Positions 1-11,800 of a DNA stretch of 64,000 bases are shown here, in pieces. Location: positions 118,262,501 through 118,326,500 of the forward strand of contig NC_091248.1 of assembly GCF_042477335.2 (NCBI RefSeq), written 5' to 3'. Within the stretch, counting starts at the first letter, position 1. Every line of letters starts with the position of its first letter. The stretch is from Ovis canadensis. Taxonomy: Eukaryota > Chordata > Mammalia > Artiodactyla > Bovidae. The notes under the pieces are model-generated. The model did no database searches. It was given only the letters and a program-made list of their open reading frames with translations, and had not been told where the DNA came from. A program made the translations under genes and the position numbers.

Positions 1-877
1 TCTTCCTAATCTCCATCCCACCATCAATCTGCCTAAATTGGACATAAGGAAAGCCTTCTGAATGGCAGCGGACTTTTAGCAGGAAGCTCCCCTCAAGCCC
101 TTGAGAAAGGGAAAGGGGGTCCTACTCAGTTTCTGGCTGGGCCCCAGGGTGAGAGATGAGATATGAGGAAGGTCTGGGGTTTCATTCACCACTTGGCACT
201 CTGTGCCCTTGGGCGGGTCAGGTGGCCTCCCTGAACCTGTATGTTTTCATTTGCAGTGCTCTGCTCCCACCTTACAAGCAGGCTTGTTAGAAGGATAACT
301 GGGGGACCCCTCCTCTGCGAGATTCCCTGGTAGCTCAGCTGGTAAAGAATCCACCTGCAATGGCGGAGACCCCTGTTTGATTCCTAGGTCAGGAAAATTC
401 CCTGAGGAGGTACAGGCTACCCACTCCAGTATTTTGGGACCTCCCTGGCGGCTCAGTTGGTAAAGAATTCACCTGCAAGGTGCGATACCTAGGTTCAATC
501 CCTAGGTTGGGAAGATCTCCTGAAGAAAGGAATGGCTACCCACTCCAGTATTCTGGCCTGGAGAATTCCATGGACAGAGGAGCCTGGCAGGCTACAGTCC
601 ATGGAGTTGCAATGAGTCAGACACAACTAAGCAACTTTCACTTTCCTCTGTGGGACGTTATTAACATAAGAAAGGGGTGAGTCCCTGTCCAAAACCAGGC
701 CCGAGACATGACTCTGTGGCCTCTGAGTCCCCCTGGGGAGGCCACTTTGCTCACTCTCAGACCTGCCCTCCCTCAGCCCTCAGCCCAATTCCCACCACCT
801 GCCTCAGGCCCATTCCCAGGGAACTTTCTCATCAACAGGGTTAATTCTGACAGATATCTTAATTTCCTCTATTTTAG
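1..877 (+). other. TBXAS1: TBXAS1 terminal intron (3' part)
   Basis: Non-coding sequence upstream of the last exon. About 160-300 resembles an old MIR SINE. A compound Bov-tA SINE occupies 321-645, and the rest is ordinary intron ending in a polypyrimidine tract and the acceptor at 876-877. No earlier TBXAS1 exon was found here. Confidence 0.8.
321..645 (+). mobile_element. Bov-tA SINE, compound
   Basis: Ruminant tRNA-Glu-derived SINE. Two tRNA-like heads occur in tandem: 321-434 is cut off after the CACTCCAGTATT segment, and a complete unit follows at 435-645, ending in the GAGTCAGACACAACTAAGC motif. The same truncated-plus-complete arrangement recurs at 26838-27140. Confidence 0.9.
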
Positions 878-952
878 GTACCACTGCAGCTAGAATCCAA
901 ATCTGCCCTAGGTCCAAAAAATGGTGTCTACATCAGAATCGTCTCCCGCTGA
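878..952 (+). CDS. TBXAS1: TBXAS1 last coding exon (thromboxane A synthase C-terminus)
   Basis: Thromboxane A synthase (CYP5A1) is an ER-membrane cytochrome P450 that isomerises prostaglandin H2 to thromboxane A2. A pyrimidine-rich tract ending in AG at 876-877 is followed by 24 codons and a TGA at 950-952. They read VPLQLESKSA..., then ALGPKNGVYIRIVSR at the end, which I recognise as the TBXAS1 C-terminus (human ends in GVYIKIVSR, from memory). The exon opens in phase 0. The haem-binding Cys and all other exons lie to the left, outside the window. Gene order beside PARP12 agrees. The frame is intact. Confidence 0.95.
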   Translation, partial: VPLQLESKSALGPKNGVYIRIVSR

Positions 953-1108
953 CACCATCTTCTCATCCAAAGAAAATCCTCGTGTGGAAATGTGGATTTT
1001 TGTTAGAACACCAAAGAAGCAGCTGAAAGCATGCCTGGCCTATGAATATAAAAGTGGTCATTTATGTAACATTTTCTAAATGCTTAATAAATGTGTGTTG
1101 CATTTAGT
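953..1108 (+). other. TBXAS1: TBXAS1 3' UTR
   Basis: Short 3' UTR from the TGA to the expected cleavage site just after the AATAAA at 1086-1091. A GT-rich stretch (TGTGTGTTG, from 1092) directly follows the signal, as expected for a downstream processing element. A Bov-A SINE begins at about 1111, so the transcript should end at or near the SINE boundary. The exact cleavage base is inferred. Confidence 0.8.
1086..1091 (+). terminator. TBXAS1: TBXAS1 poly(A) signal AATAAA
   Basis: Canonical hexamer 134 nt after the stop codon, with a GT-rich element immediately downstream. It is the first canonical plus-strand signal after the stop. Confidence 0.85.
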
Positions 1109-1110
1109 TT

Positions 1111-1382
1111 CAGAGAAGGCGATGGCACCCCACTCCAGTACTCTTGCCTGGAAAATCCCGATGGAGGAGCCTGGTGGGCTGCGGTCCACAGGGTCTCGAA
1201 GAGTCAGACACGACTGAGCAATGTCACTTTCACTTTTCACTTTCATGCATTGGAGAAGGAAATGGCAACCCACTCGTGTTCTTGCCTGGAGAATCCCAGG
1301 GACGGGGGAGCCTGGTGGGCTGCCGTCTAAGGGGTCGCAGAGAGTCAGACACGACTGAAGTGACTTAGTTGTAGCAGCAGCA
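1111..1382 (+). mobile_element. Bov-A2 type dimeric SINE
   Basis: Two related Bov-A monomers in tandem (each with CCACTCC..., CTTGCCTGGA and GAGTCAGACACGACTGA), joined by the CACTTTCACTTTTCACTTTC linker. It ends in a degenerate AGC repeat. It abuts the 3' end of TBXAS1. Confidence 0.9.
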
Positions 1383-1800
1383 CTTAGTTTTGACTTTGCT
1401 AATGGTGTTTAAAAAACAGATCCTCCTCTCAATAAAAGACTGGTGCTAAATGAGTTAAAACACAGTTTGGACAAAATGACTGAGAACTTGGGGTTTTGGA
1501 AAAAATTCCGGCCTCAGGATGGAAGGCATCTATACGGTAGGAGACACACAGATGCTCAAGCGGTCCTGATGGCCCAAGTATGGGGGTCTTTTCAGTGTCT
1601 GGTGCATTGTGATGTTTAACTTAAGAGAATAATGTTGACCAGAAGCTCAACTTTAAAAGTGGTTCAAAAGCTTTATTATGCTTTTGATTTTTCTAGGTAG
1701 AGTACTACCAACATTCTAAGTTTCAATACACAGAAAAGTGATGAGGCCAAAATGTACTTTTTCTTTTGAAGAATAGCCTATCTTAATGCTCTGTGGTGAC
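1383..1800. other. intergenic, no gene seen
   Basis: AT-rich sequence between the Bov-A SINE and an L1 tail. I see no exon, splice signal or conserved reading frame. Confidence 0.6.
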
Positions 1801-1898
1801 CTGAATGGGAAGGAAGTTAAAAAGGGAGAGGTTGTATGTATATGTACAGCTGATTAATTTTGCTGTACAGTAGAAACTAACATAACATAGTAAAGCAA
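1801..1898 (+). mobile_element. L1 3' end fragment
   Basis: Matches the remembered tail of ruminant L1 elements: a GTATGTATATGTACAGCTGA-type segment, then TTGCTGTACAGTAGAAACTA and a short A-rich run. Related tails appear at 14990, 24340 and antisense at 33000. Confidence 0.6.
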
Positions 1899-3050
1899 CT
1901 GCTGTTGCTGATCAGTCATGTCCAACTCTTTGTGACCCCATGGACTGAAGCACACCAGGCTTCCTTGTCCTTCACCGTCTCCTGGAACTTGCTCAAACTC
2001 ATGTCCATTGAGTCAGTGATGCCACCCAACCATCTCATCCTCTGTTGTCCCCTTCTTCTCCTGCCTTCAATTTTTCCCAGCATCGGGGTCTTTTCCAATG
2101 AGTCAGCTCTTTGCATCAGGTGGCCAAAGTACTAGAGCTTCAGCATCAGTCCTTCCAATGAATATTCAGGACTGATTTCCTTTAGGATAGACTGTTTGGC
2201 TCTCCTTGCAGTCCAAGGGACTATCAAGAGTCTTCTCCAACATCACAGTTCAAAAGCATCAATTCTTCATTGCTTAGCTTTCTTTATGGTCCTACTCTCA
2301 CAACCATACATGACTACTGGAAAAACCATAGCTTTGACTATACAGACCTTTGTTGGCAAAGTCATGTCTCTGCTTTTCAATATGCCATCTAGGTTTGTCA
2401 TAGCTTTTCTTCCAAAGAGCAAGCCTCTTTTAATTTCATGGCTGCAATCACCATCTGCAGTGATTTTGGAACCCCCAAAAATAAGTCTGCCACTGTTTCT
2501 TTCCGTTTTTCCCCATCTATTTGCCATGAAGTGATGGGACCAGATGCCATGCTCTTAGATTTTTTTAATGTTGAGTTTTAAGCCAGCTTTTTCACTCTTC
2601 TTTCACCTTCATCAAGAGGCTCTTTAATTCCTCTTTGCTTTCTGCCATAAGGGTGTGTCATCTGCACACCTGAGGTTATTGATGTTTCTCCCATCAATCT
2701 TGATTCCAGCTTGTTATTCATCCAGCCCAGCATTTCACATGATGTACTCTGCATATAAATAAGCAGGGTAACAATATATAGCCTTGACATACTCCTTTCC
2801 CAATTTGGAACCAGTCTGTTGTTCCATGTCCAGTTCTAACTGTTGCTTCCTGATCTGCATACAGGTTTCTCAGGAGGCAGGTTAAAGTGGTCTGGTATTC
2901 CCATCTCTTTAAGAATTATCCAGTTTGTTGTGATCCACACAGTCAAAGGCTCTAGCATAATCAATGAAGCAGATGTTTTTCTGGAACTCTCTTGCTTTTT
3001 CTGTGATCTAACGGATGTTGGGAATTCGATCTCTGGTTCCTCTGCAACTA
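1899..3050 (-). mobile_element. BovB (RTE) LINE, 5'-truncated, antisense
   Basis: Reads on the minus strand as the 3' part of BovB ORF2 plus the 3' end. The left edge is the element's 3' end (rc of GACTCTTTGTGACCCCATGG). Minus-strand translations retain pieces such as [12 protein letters not shown], VYGCESxT and [14 protein letters not shown] of the RT C-terminal region, split by frameshifts. It is a dead fragment. Confidence 0.9.
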
Positions 3051-3082
3051 TACTCCAAAATTTTAAAAAGAGCATTATAATT

Positions 3083-3309
3083 TTGTTTCTGGCTATGCTA
3101 GGTCTTTGTAGCTGTGTGTGCTGTGGGCTTTCTTTAGCTGCAATGAGTGGGCACATGGCCTTCTCTTGTTGCAGAGCACAGGCTCAGTAGTTAGGACATG
3201 CAGGTTTAGTTGCTGAGAGGCATGTGGGATCTTCCTGGCTCAGGGATCAAACCCGTGGCCCTTGCGTTAGCAGGCAGATTCTTAACCACTGTACCACCAG
3301 AGAGGTCCC
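3083..3309 (-). mobile_element. CHR-type tRNA SINE, antisense
   Basis: On the minus strand it starts GGGACCTCTCTGGTGGTAC, continues with a tRNA-like B-box region, and then the CTGCAACAAGAGAAG-type body. It sits directly against the 5' side of the BovB fragment. Confidence 0.8.
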
Positions 3310-4742
3310 CATCCTATCATAATTTTGATCAAAGAATCAAAATACAGAGCTGAATTTATTAAAAGTAATTATTGTGTTGTTGAGAAGTTCAAATGTAACA
3401 AACAACTTGCAAACTGAAACTCAGATCTGCTGGCAGTCTTTTCACCTCTGTGCCATTTCTTCATGTATAAAAGGAGGACGCTGACCTAGATCACCAGCCC
3501 CCTCCTCTGTGCAACACCTGAGCAGCATCACAGGGCTGATGTTGTATAGGCAACAGAGCGGGAATCTGCAAGGATGTGGTACCGAGGCTGACCCTCCAGT
3601 ACAAAGTGCAGGCTGTTGCAGGAGAGCCTCCCCATGTCCACCGCTGTGATTGTGGCTTCTGCTATTTTTTCTCCCTGCCTCCTGCCCCCAGCACCCCATG
3701 CTTCCCCCAAAGTGCCCCACCTGCAGAGCTCCCTTCCCTGTCTGGCCTCTTAGAATATAAGCAGCCAGCCTCGTGACTATTTGTTGTCAGTCTCTCTCAC
3801 ACACACACACAAGCATGCTCTGCATCCCACTACCTCTTTGCATGGGAATTCTGAAAGGTCTTTTTGACTTCTTCCCATCACAATGCCCACTCCCCTCCCA
3901 TGCCCACAGGAATAGCTGCCCTCCACTCCCACCCACAATCCAGCTTCATGGACCCCAGCCCTTTCCTCAATGTCCAGTCCAGGTAGGTGGCAATATGCTT
4001 TCTCAAAGGTCAGCAAGGGTAGAGACCTTGGCAGACTCCACAGTTCACTTGACTTTCCTGGAGCATTTGATCACCTGCTGTTCTCCTCACCCATACCCCT
4101 AATGAAACCACTCCTGCTGCTCCCCACCACTCAGCTCCTAGCAGTCTCAGATCTGAGAACCGCAGGCAGAGGCATCGTGTGGAAACTAGACACACCGTAC
4201 CAGGAGGCTGAGGGAGGGAAAGGAACGGTGCAGGGGAAGGGAAGACACCTTGCTGAGGACTGAACCGAGGCCAGCGGGCACAGCCACCCAAGACGGGGTG
4301 GAGGGCCTCAAGAGGTGGAGCCATCCTGCCAGCCCCTCCAGCCCCAGTCAGAGACCCTACCAACCGCTGTGTGTGCAGGAGACACAGAACACACCACCCA
4401 CTCCATGTCCAGAACATAGTGCATAATAGTGGATCTGGGTTTTGTGGGGCTTGAAACCTGAGTTGAGGGAAAGAAAAAGAAACAAATATGTAACTTTCAA
4501 GTTTAACCAAAATGTATGATCATGCAGCCAGGTAGCAGTGGTTCCCCTTGAGGGCTGTAGAAGGAGCCCCAGTAAATGAGGGGCTGTGAAGCTTCAGCTT
4601 CATCACCTTCATGATAAAACCATGCACAGCCCTCCTTGAGGCGAGAAACAGGGGCTCTGTTTTATCCTGACACCCAGAAAAGTGACTTAGCCCACAGGCG
4701 CCCAATAAACAGACACTGAAAAATGAACCGCAGCTGTCACCC
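3310..4742. other. intergenic gap between TBXAS1 and PARP12 3' ends
   Basis: Mostly unique sequence with a short CA run (about 3799-3811). The longest open frame (minus, 4010-4510) has no recognisable domain, splice context or codon-like composition, so I do not call a gene. The two genes' poly(A) sites are about 3.6 kb apart and face each other. Confidence 0.6.
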
Positions 4743-4760
4743 ATGTCAGATAAGTATTTT

Positions 4761-4766
4761 TTTATT
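4761..4766 (-). terminator. PARP12: PARP12 poly(A) signal AATAAA
   Basis: TTTATT on the plus strand is AATAAA on the minus strand, 774 nt past the PARP12 stop. It is the only canonical hexamer I find on the minus strand between the stop and here. A GT-containing stretch follows in the transcript direction. Cleavage is expected near 4745. Confidence 0.75.
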
Positions 4767-4959
4767 CCCAGACTCTGCTGTGACACTGCAGCACAGGTAT
4801 TCAGATCTCACGGGGACATAAAAGCCTTATTCAGAGGGTGTTCTGTGCAGAGGCAGGGGCAGGCATTCACATGCCAGGCCAGGTCCTGGGGGAGCCACTC
4901 ATTCCTGTCACCTGCCGCGACTAAGGGAAACCAACAGGGACTCAATGACACTACACAGT

Positions 4960-4999
4960 AGCCACTGGTCTAACAACTGGTCTAGCCACTGGTCTAACA
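4960..4999 (-). repeat. 24-bp imperfect tandem duplication in PARP12 3' UTR
   Basis: On the plus strand AGCCACTGGTCTAACA occurs at 4960-4975 and again at 4984-4999. A related AACTGGTCT lies between them, giving about 1.7 copies of a 24-bp unit. Confidence 0.85.
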
Positions 5000-5539
5000 T
5001 GGGCCAACTTCAAGGCCAGAAGCCCAGGAGAAGCAGCAGAAATGCTGCCCGGATTAGACACACCGCAACAGACACAATGACTGTGCCCTGCCAGGCCCAC
5101 AACCCAGGACTTCCTGTACCAATGGCTACTGTGTCATTCTGAAAAAAACAACTCTAGGTGCCACAAAGACCCTGAAATGTCAAATCACTAAAGAGACAGA
5201 AATTGTTGCAAATTAAAACTAATCCATAAAATAGTGTCTGGAAACTCTGTGCCTGATGCCGATCTGCAGCAAAGTCAACAAAGAGTAAAAAATAAAACTT
5301 TAACACCCGAATAAAAAGCAATAATGGATTCGCCTACCATCATTACTGGCGAGTCCAAAAGTGATTTAAAAGTGAAAATATTATCATCAGCCAGAGATTA
5401 AGAATCTTCGTAACTTCATCATGAAGCAATGTTAAATGAACAGTTCATTAAAAGTTTTTTTTGTTTAAAAAAAAAAAACTTTCCCTAAACAGCTATTTCA
5501 AGTAAGATAAGCCAGAAAGGCATAAAACCATCGGGGTGC

Positions 5540-5865
5540 TCACTGCCGGCCGCTGAAGAAAGAAGCCAAGGAGAAGAGGGCGGGGGCGGCGGCCGGGGGC
5601 TTGGTGGAGGCGGTGTACTGGATGATGTACTCCGGGTAGGCCTGGTGCTTCTCGAAGATCACAAAGATGGAGGGTTCGGACATGCTGTTCACGCAGCTGT
5701 CGTACAGGATGTTGCCTTGGGCCTCCTTGATTGGGGGGCGGACGTAGGCGGTGCTGCCCCGGACGAACTCGCCCACCAGCACCCGAGCCAAGAACATGGT
5801 GTGGGTGTTGCTGTCGGTTTTGCTGTAGTGGTGGGAGTATGCAGCATCCCGGGCAAAGTAGCTCC
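5540..5865 (-). CDS. PARP12: PARP12 exon 12, catalytic C-terminus
   Basis: Acceptor TTGTAG at the 5866 side, 326 nt, TGA at 5540-5542. It encodes residues 595-702. It opens [14 protein letters not shown], where Y597 is the NAD-contacting Tyr. It includes [11 protein letters not shown] and [11 protein letters not shown], where I661 takes the third triad position. The protein ends in LASFFSGRQ. Confidence 0.97.
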
Positions 5866-8800
5866 CTACAAGGATACCAGCATCAGCCTGTGGCCGGAAA
5901 AGGCGTGCCCACTTCCTGCCAACAGGGCAAGACCTATAGCCTCTACCCTCCCTCTGCTCCTGTTTTTACCGCTTCTTCCTCATGAAGGGCTTCAGAGGGA
6001 TCATGAAACTCTGAGATGGAAAACTCCTTTCAAGTAAGATCTGTCACTCCAACTCTAAAGGTCTCTGGGCCCCTCACTACTGACTCCCTCGCGGAGAAGG
6101 TCAGCTTCCTGAGCCATAAAATGGGGCTGTGGCCCAACTTCGCAGGGTTAGTGTGGAAAAAGACCAAGACCCCACCCACAGAACACGCTGCAGACACCCA
6201 CCGCCCGATACATAGATTCATGGATGAGAATCTGAGTTGGAAGCTGCTGCCTGCACATTCAGATTTACAACCTACCACCAGCTCCCACGCACCCTGACCC
6301 CACAGCTGTCAGACTGAAGCTAACGGACAGACCTGGCCGAGAAGCTGCTGACTACAGATCACACCACTACTAGGCTCTCTCAATTTAGCAACCACTGAAG
6401 GGGAGAGGAGAATGTTCCTGTTCTCAGGAGGTGTTTAAGGGTAAAGTGGTATGATACATGCCACCTACTTCCAAATGGTTCAGAAATAAGAGACAGGGTG
6501 ATAAATCCAATGTGAAGTGTTAAAGCTGATGAACTGGTAAAATTTATGTGGGAGGGTTTTTTAAATATTATTCCTGCACCTTTCCTGTGAGTTAGAAATT
6601 ATTTTTAAATAAAGTTTAAAAATAACTAAGAGCCAAAACCAGGTAACATGTTATAGCAAGAATGACATGTTTACCTGAGCATATCTGAGCATTCAGATTT
6701 TTACTCTAAGGTAACAGCACGGACAGGTGGGGACCTGACTCAGGGCTGGGAAGGCGGCTCTGTCTCCTCTTCCCACTCCCCAACAGGGATGCAGGTTCAT
6801 CTCCCAGGGAAGCCAAAGCTCAGCCTAAGCAGGGGGTCAGGCCTGTGGCTGCACACAGCGGGGAGGGAGAGTCAGGTGTTGACAGCTGGGTCCCCCACAT
6901 CCCGGCCCGTCCTCCCCGAGTCTGAACTACTGGTGCAACTCATGCTGGTTCCCCCCACGCCCTCTGTCAATTTGTTTTAAGGTGGTTTCTGGGTCCTGGA
7001 CAGTGAGGCCAGGATGATTCTGCCAGCAGGGGCGCTTACCTTTGCCGTAGGAAGTACCGTGGAGACCACTGACCCGCCAGTCAAAGTTCTGCTGGCAGAT
7101 GGCATCGACAAAACCAGTGCTGGTGCCGTGGAACAGCTGCCTTTCGTCCACCATCTTGCCACCGTTCCTCTTCTGCATCTGCTCTTTTTGCCTAGAATCA
7201 CGAAGTGAACGTGTGCTGGAGGCAGAGGGCACTTGCCACCAAACACAGGCTGCCCAACCCAAGAAAACATGTCTTATTAGAAGTGCCTTAAGACCAGGAG
7301 CCATGAGACTCCAGTCATGGGCCAGGAGCCTGGAAAGCTGAGAGTAGGACCTGGGTGAGAGCAGAGGGAAGCCCTCCCTCCTGGGCTCTAGGCCTCCACA
7401 GCTCCTTGAACCCCCAAAGCAGATGGATGAGCCCTTAGAAGGCAGGCTGCTTCTTCCCAGTATCCTGCTCCCACCTGGAGCCTAGCCAAGGGAGCTGGAA
7501 GATGCTGGACAGCAGGGGCATCCTCCTCCCTCTCCTCTAAGTTCCCTGATCTCATCACCGGGCAGGAGTTCAGATGACCCTGCTCCAGCCTCTTGTGGGA
7601 AAAGGGGAGCAGGACCTCAGGCCCACCAAGGGCACCTGCTGTGGATTTCCTTCCCACATGGACATGTCAGTCCTTAGGCACAAAAAGGAGGCCCCTGCCC
7701 TCTAGCTGCTGGGACAATAGCTTTACATTCCCCAGGGTGAGGGGTGGCTTCTATGGACCCTCCCCTGTTGATCTCCAGGGAGGCAGTGTCTACTGCAGGA
7801 GCTGGCTTTGTCCCTGGGGAAGCCACAGCACCTGCCCCCCCACTCTGCTCCGTCTCTGGAAGGACATGCTGGCACTGAGTTGTACAGATGAGGGGGGCAC
7901 AGAAGAGGGATGCAGCTCCTGATCCCTGTGGCCTGGGGCAAGCAGCAGCTGCTGTAGCGGATTGTTGCTGCCGAACCGGCATGTCTGGGAAGCAGCTGTC
8001 TGAGGGAACAAGGGACCAGCCCACCAAGAGCCCACTGGACACACCACTGATAGACTTCCCAGAGGGCGGGGTTCTGGACCCGTTCAATCTTCTGAATGGA
8101 GTAGAGAGGCATTGTACAGGTGAAGAGGTTCCAGACCTTCTGAAACTCTTCTGAGGAAGAAGGGACGGTGATCCTCTGTAACAGACAAACATTTTTACTC
8201 TTATCGTCAAAGTGTAGAATACAGCTCTCTTCCCAAGGCTGCTCATGAAACGCCAGAACCACAAGCAAACACAGACATCTTTCTGTGTCTCAGAGTAAAG
8301 GGGAGCATTTTCCTCGCTTCCCTTAACTCCAAGGGGCAGTCTCTCCAGGCTCAGATGTGTGCAATTTGTGGTCACTTCCCTCCTTTCCCCGGCAAAGCCA
8401 GCCAGCCTGAAGGACAGGCAGGCATTGCTATGTCAGTACCACCCCGGGAGTTCAAGCACAGTCCCTGCTCTTTTCCCGACCCCACTCAGGGCCAACTACA
8501 CAGGGTCTACGAGACCCAGAGCTGGTGCCGGTGAATGTAGAACACACACGTCTGGCAGAGAAGGGGCAAATCCTGCCATGAGCAGCGATTCGGCATGAGG
8601 CCAGGCATGATGCATGCTGAAGGAAAGGCCAGGCTGGCGGACAGCACACAGCAGCTCAGGAGCTCAGTGAGACCAGAGGCATCCCTCCCTCCCAGAGGCG
8701 CCCGCCCCTCCCCTAGCATCTGGCTCTAGGAAACCACTCTTGATGAGCCCACAGAGGCCCCTGATTGTCACACAGAGGGACAATGCACAAATCCCTGCTC

Positions 8801-11800
8801 CTGCTGTCTGGACCCCAACCAGCTCACCTGTTTCCAGGTCCACGAGGCTGGGCTCAGTGACCCTGTTCCAGGATCACTGGGGATTCTCTCTGCATCATCC
8901 TTTCCTCCACCCAAGTGCAGCCTTATAATAACCATCTCATCCCCAACAGACCCTGAATTATCAGGGCTATGTGTGAACATCCATGGCTCTCTGCAACCTA
9001 CAATCTGACTCTGGTTTCCCTGCTCCTGTCTCTCTGGAGGCCACCATGCCCTCTCCCTCAAGCCTGCCCTCCCAGCCCAGAGCCCGACAAGGACTCCCGC
9101 ACCTGTCACAGCTCAGCCCCCTGACCAGGGCACTCCACAGCAGGGCTTGACTTCCCTCTCCTGCGCCCCCACATCTATGCATGCTCTCCACCCGAGACAC
9201 TTCATGTCCTGTCTTGGGTTCCTTCCCCATCCAGTTCGCATCCACCAGCATGTTCCTCCCCAACCTCTCTCGTGTAAGCGCCAGTCGTCACCAGGTATGG
9301 ACCCAGTGAGGCCTTCCTGGATCCCTGAAATACAGCCACCTGGTCCCTGGTGGCCAAGTACTGCATCTGCAGTCCCCCAGCCCTCCAATGTCCTACCGGG
9401 GCTGCTGGTGTCCAGGTGTGCTTTGTGCGTCTCCCAGGCAGGGGCTGTCAAGTTGGAAAAGCCAGTCTGCACAGTGCTTGCTGGGTCAGAGGCCAGAAGC
9501 TCCATGTACACCTGGCGTCACCAGACCCCGGCCTGAGCTCTCTACCCAACTCAGCACAGCGCCCACTGTAAGCTGCTAAACAGAGTGTTCATTCTCTTGT
9601 CTTCCAGTAAGTTCCTAGTATCTGCCTCCCAACTCCAACTCTTCTTTTAGATGGCTCTCATCACACTGAACCTTCTCCTGGCTTCTTTCCCTTTTCTTCT
9701 TAGTAAAACTTTTATCAGCTAAGCAGCTTATTTACACCCTTCCTAGAAAATTTCCAGTTCATCTTCCTCCCTCCACCATACATCCTTCTCCCCTCAGGCC
9801 ACAGCCATCTACCTGAGTAGTCATTTAGCTGTAAATAAGCCCCAAGATCTGAAAGACACCAAACTTAGGACTCACCTCTCAGTGGCAGAGGACACAGCAC
9901 GGTCTGTTCACACTTACCTGTGTCTAAGAACACCCTCCTCCCAGCCTAGGGTAGTGCCAGTCTCATACCTTAAAGCCAGTGTCCGGCAGGGCCGAGCGAT
10001 CCCAATGGTCAGGAATGTTCTTTAGGCCTTGAGAATTGATGCTGCTACAAAATGTAAAGAAAAACAGCCTGTTCTTAGACATACATAGGCCTCTCAGAGG
10101 TGCCTCTAGCAGCCTAGGCCATCAGTCTTGAGTCTCAGCATATCATCTATACAGTCAGGGAGGAGGCAAGGAAACCCATAAGCATGCTCTCCACCACGGG
10201 ACAGCACTTCCATCTTGGCCTGTGTGGTCAAAACCAATCGGGCACAAAGGATCTGTTTCTCACCTGCCCCCTAACTCTGCCACATAAGGGAGAGAGCATT
10301 ATGACTAAGGCTGCACACATAAACCCTCCCCATAATTTTATAAAATTCAAAGAGCCTTGAAAACTTTCATTAAAAACAGCCTCAAGGCTTCCCTGGTGGT
10401 ACAGTTAAGAGTCTGCCTTGCAATGCAGGGAACATTGGTTCGATTGCCAGTCCAAGAAGATTCCAAATGCCATGGAACAATGAAGCCTGTGTCCCACAAC
10501 TAATGAGCCCATACCCCTCAACTACTGAAGCATTTGGGTCCTAGAGCCTACACTCCACAAGAGAAACCCACACACAGAGGAGCCCCAGCTTGCTACAAAG
10601 AGAGAAAGCCCACACAGCAAAGAAGACCCAGCAGAGCCAAAATTAACTAAATAATTTTTTAAAAAAACAGCCTCAGTGAAACTAACACAACACTATAAAT
10701 CAACTATACTCGAATAAAAAACAAATTAAGTTTAAAAAAACTCAGCTTCAATGGTGTATAGTTGGCAGAACTATATATGTTTACATAAACATATGTAATA
10801 TTTAAAAACATTTTTTAAAAATATAAAATTGACGTCAAAATTCACTTGGCAGTAGAAATTTGACTTGAACTGCTAAGAGGCTACTTGTAGTCTCTCTCCT
10901 CCCTTCTTAAAGTGACTATGCAAAAATATTAACATGTTTCATTGCATGGGTCACATAATACAAGCAGCACATGCTCTTTTTAAAAATGAAATAAAAACTG
11001 AGTTCTAAAAAACATGTGGACCAAAGGGTTTAGAAATAAGGACTGTGAAACTAACTCCAAATCATTCCTAGTCAGTTTCAGAAGGCTCTGTTCTTCCCAC
11101 AATAGATCTACCTTCTGTTTCTGCTGGCACGAGATATGTACCTTCTTCCTAAGCCTCAAAGAACTCCCACAAATAACTTTCCTAGGAAAATGGCACAGTT
11201 TAAAAATAACTTAAAAAGGTCCCACAAGCAAGAATCAGCCAGAAACAGACCCATGTAGATGTAAGATGCTAAAATTAGCAGGCAGGTTATAAAACAACTG
11301 CCTGCTAATTTCTTTCTATGTTTAAAGAAATTTAAGACCAACTTTAAAAACATATGCAAGGAACAGAAAACTATAAATAGGCCTGGAGGGTTTGGAAAAA
11401 AAAAACTGTAGAAATGAAAAAAAAATCTTTGAAGTTCAATGGACAGGCTTATTAGCAGATCAGACAATCTAAAGAGAGGTGAGCTGAAAGGTAAGGGCAG
11501 TGAAATTATCCAGAATGTGGGGCAGAGCAGTAAGAAGATGAGCAAGGAGAGGAAGAAGCCAAGATGTGGAGAACACAGTGAGGCCTGAATCTGGTCACAG
11601 CCAAACTGAAGCGCCAAAAAGACAATATCAAGAACAGAGTGAAGGCAAGTTTCAAAGAGAACTAATGACACACAACAACCTAGAGATTCAAGAACCACAA
11701 AGAATCTTCAACAGGACAAATAAAAATGCTTATCTAGACACACCAGAGTGAGAGTGCATGATACAAAGACAAATGGAAAATCCTAAAAGCAGCCAGAAGG

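Larger units (their letters stand above)
4745..5539 (-). other. PARP12: PARP12 3' UTR
   Basis: About 795 nt between the stop codon and the predicted cleavage site, in the same exon as the C-terminus. It contains a small 24-bp tandem duplication (4960-4999) and a poly(T)/poly(A) run near 5456-5482. No young SINE interrupts it. The 3' boundary is inferred from the hexamer. Confidence 0.7.

Noticed and set aside
435-480. tRNA-like sequences with A and B boxes here and in the other Bov-tA/CHR copies
   Set aside because: They are the tRNA-derived heads of SINEs, not tRNA genes. The cloverleaf is degraded and the SINE body follows directly.
4010-4510. 166-codon minus-strand open frame between TBXAS1 and PARP12
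   Set aside because: No homology, domain or splice context recognised. It lies beyond the PARP12 poly(A) signal.
7674-8375. Long minus-strand frames around PARP12 exon 10
   Set aside because: Only the 8045-8175 part in the correct frame is exon. The rest reads through intron across both splice sites.
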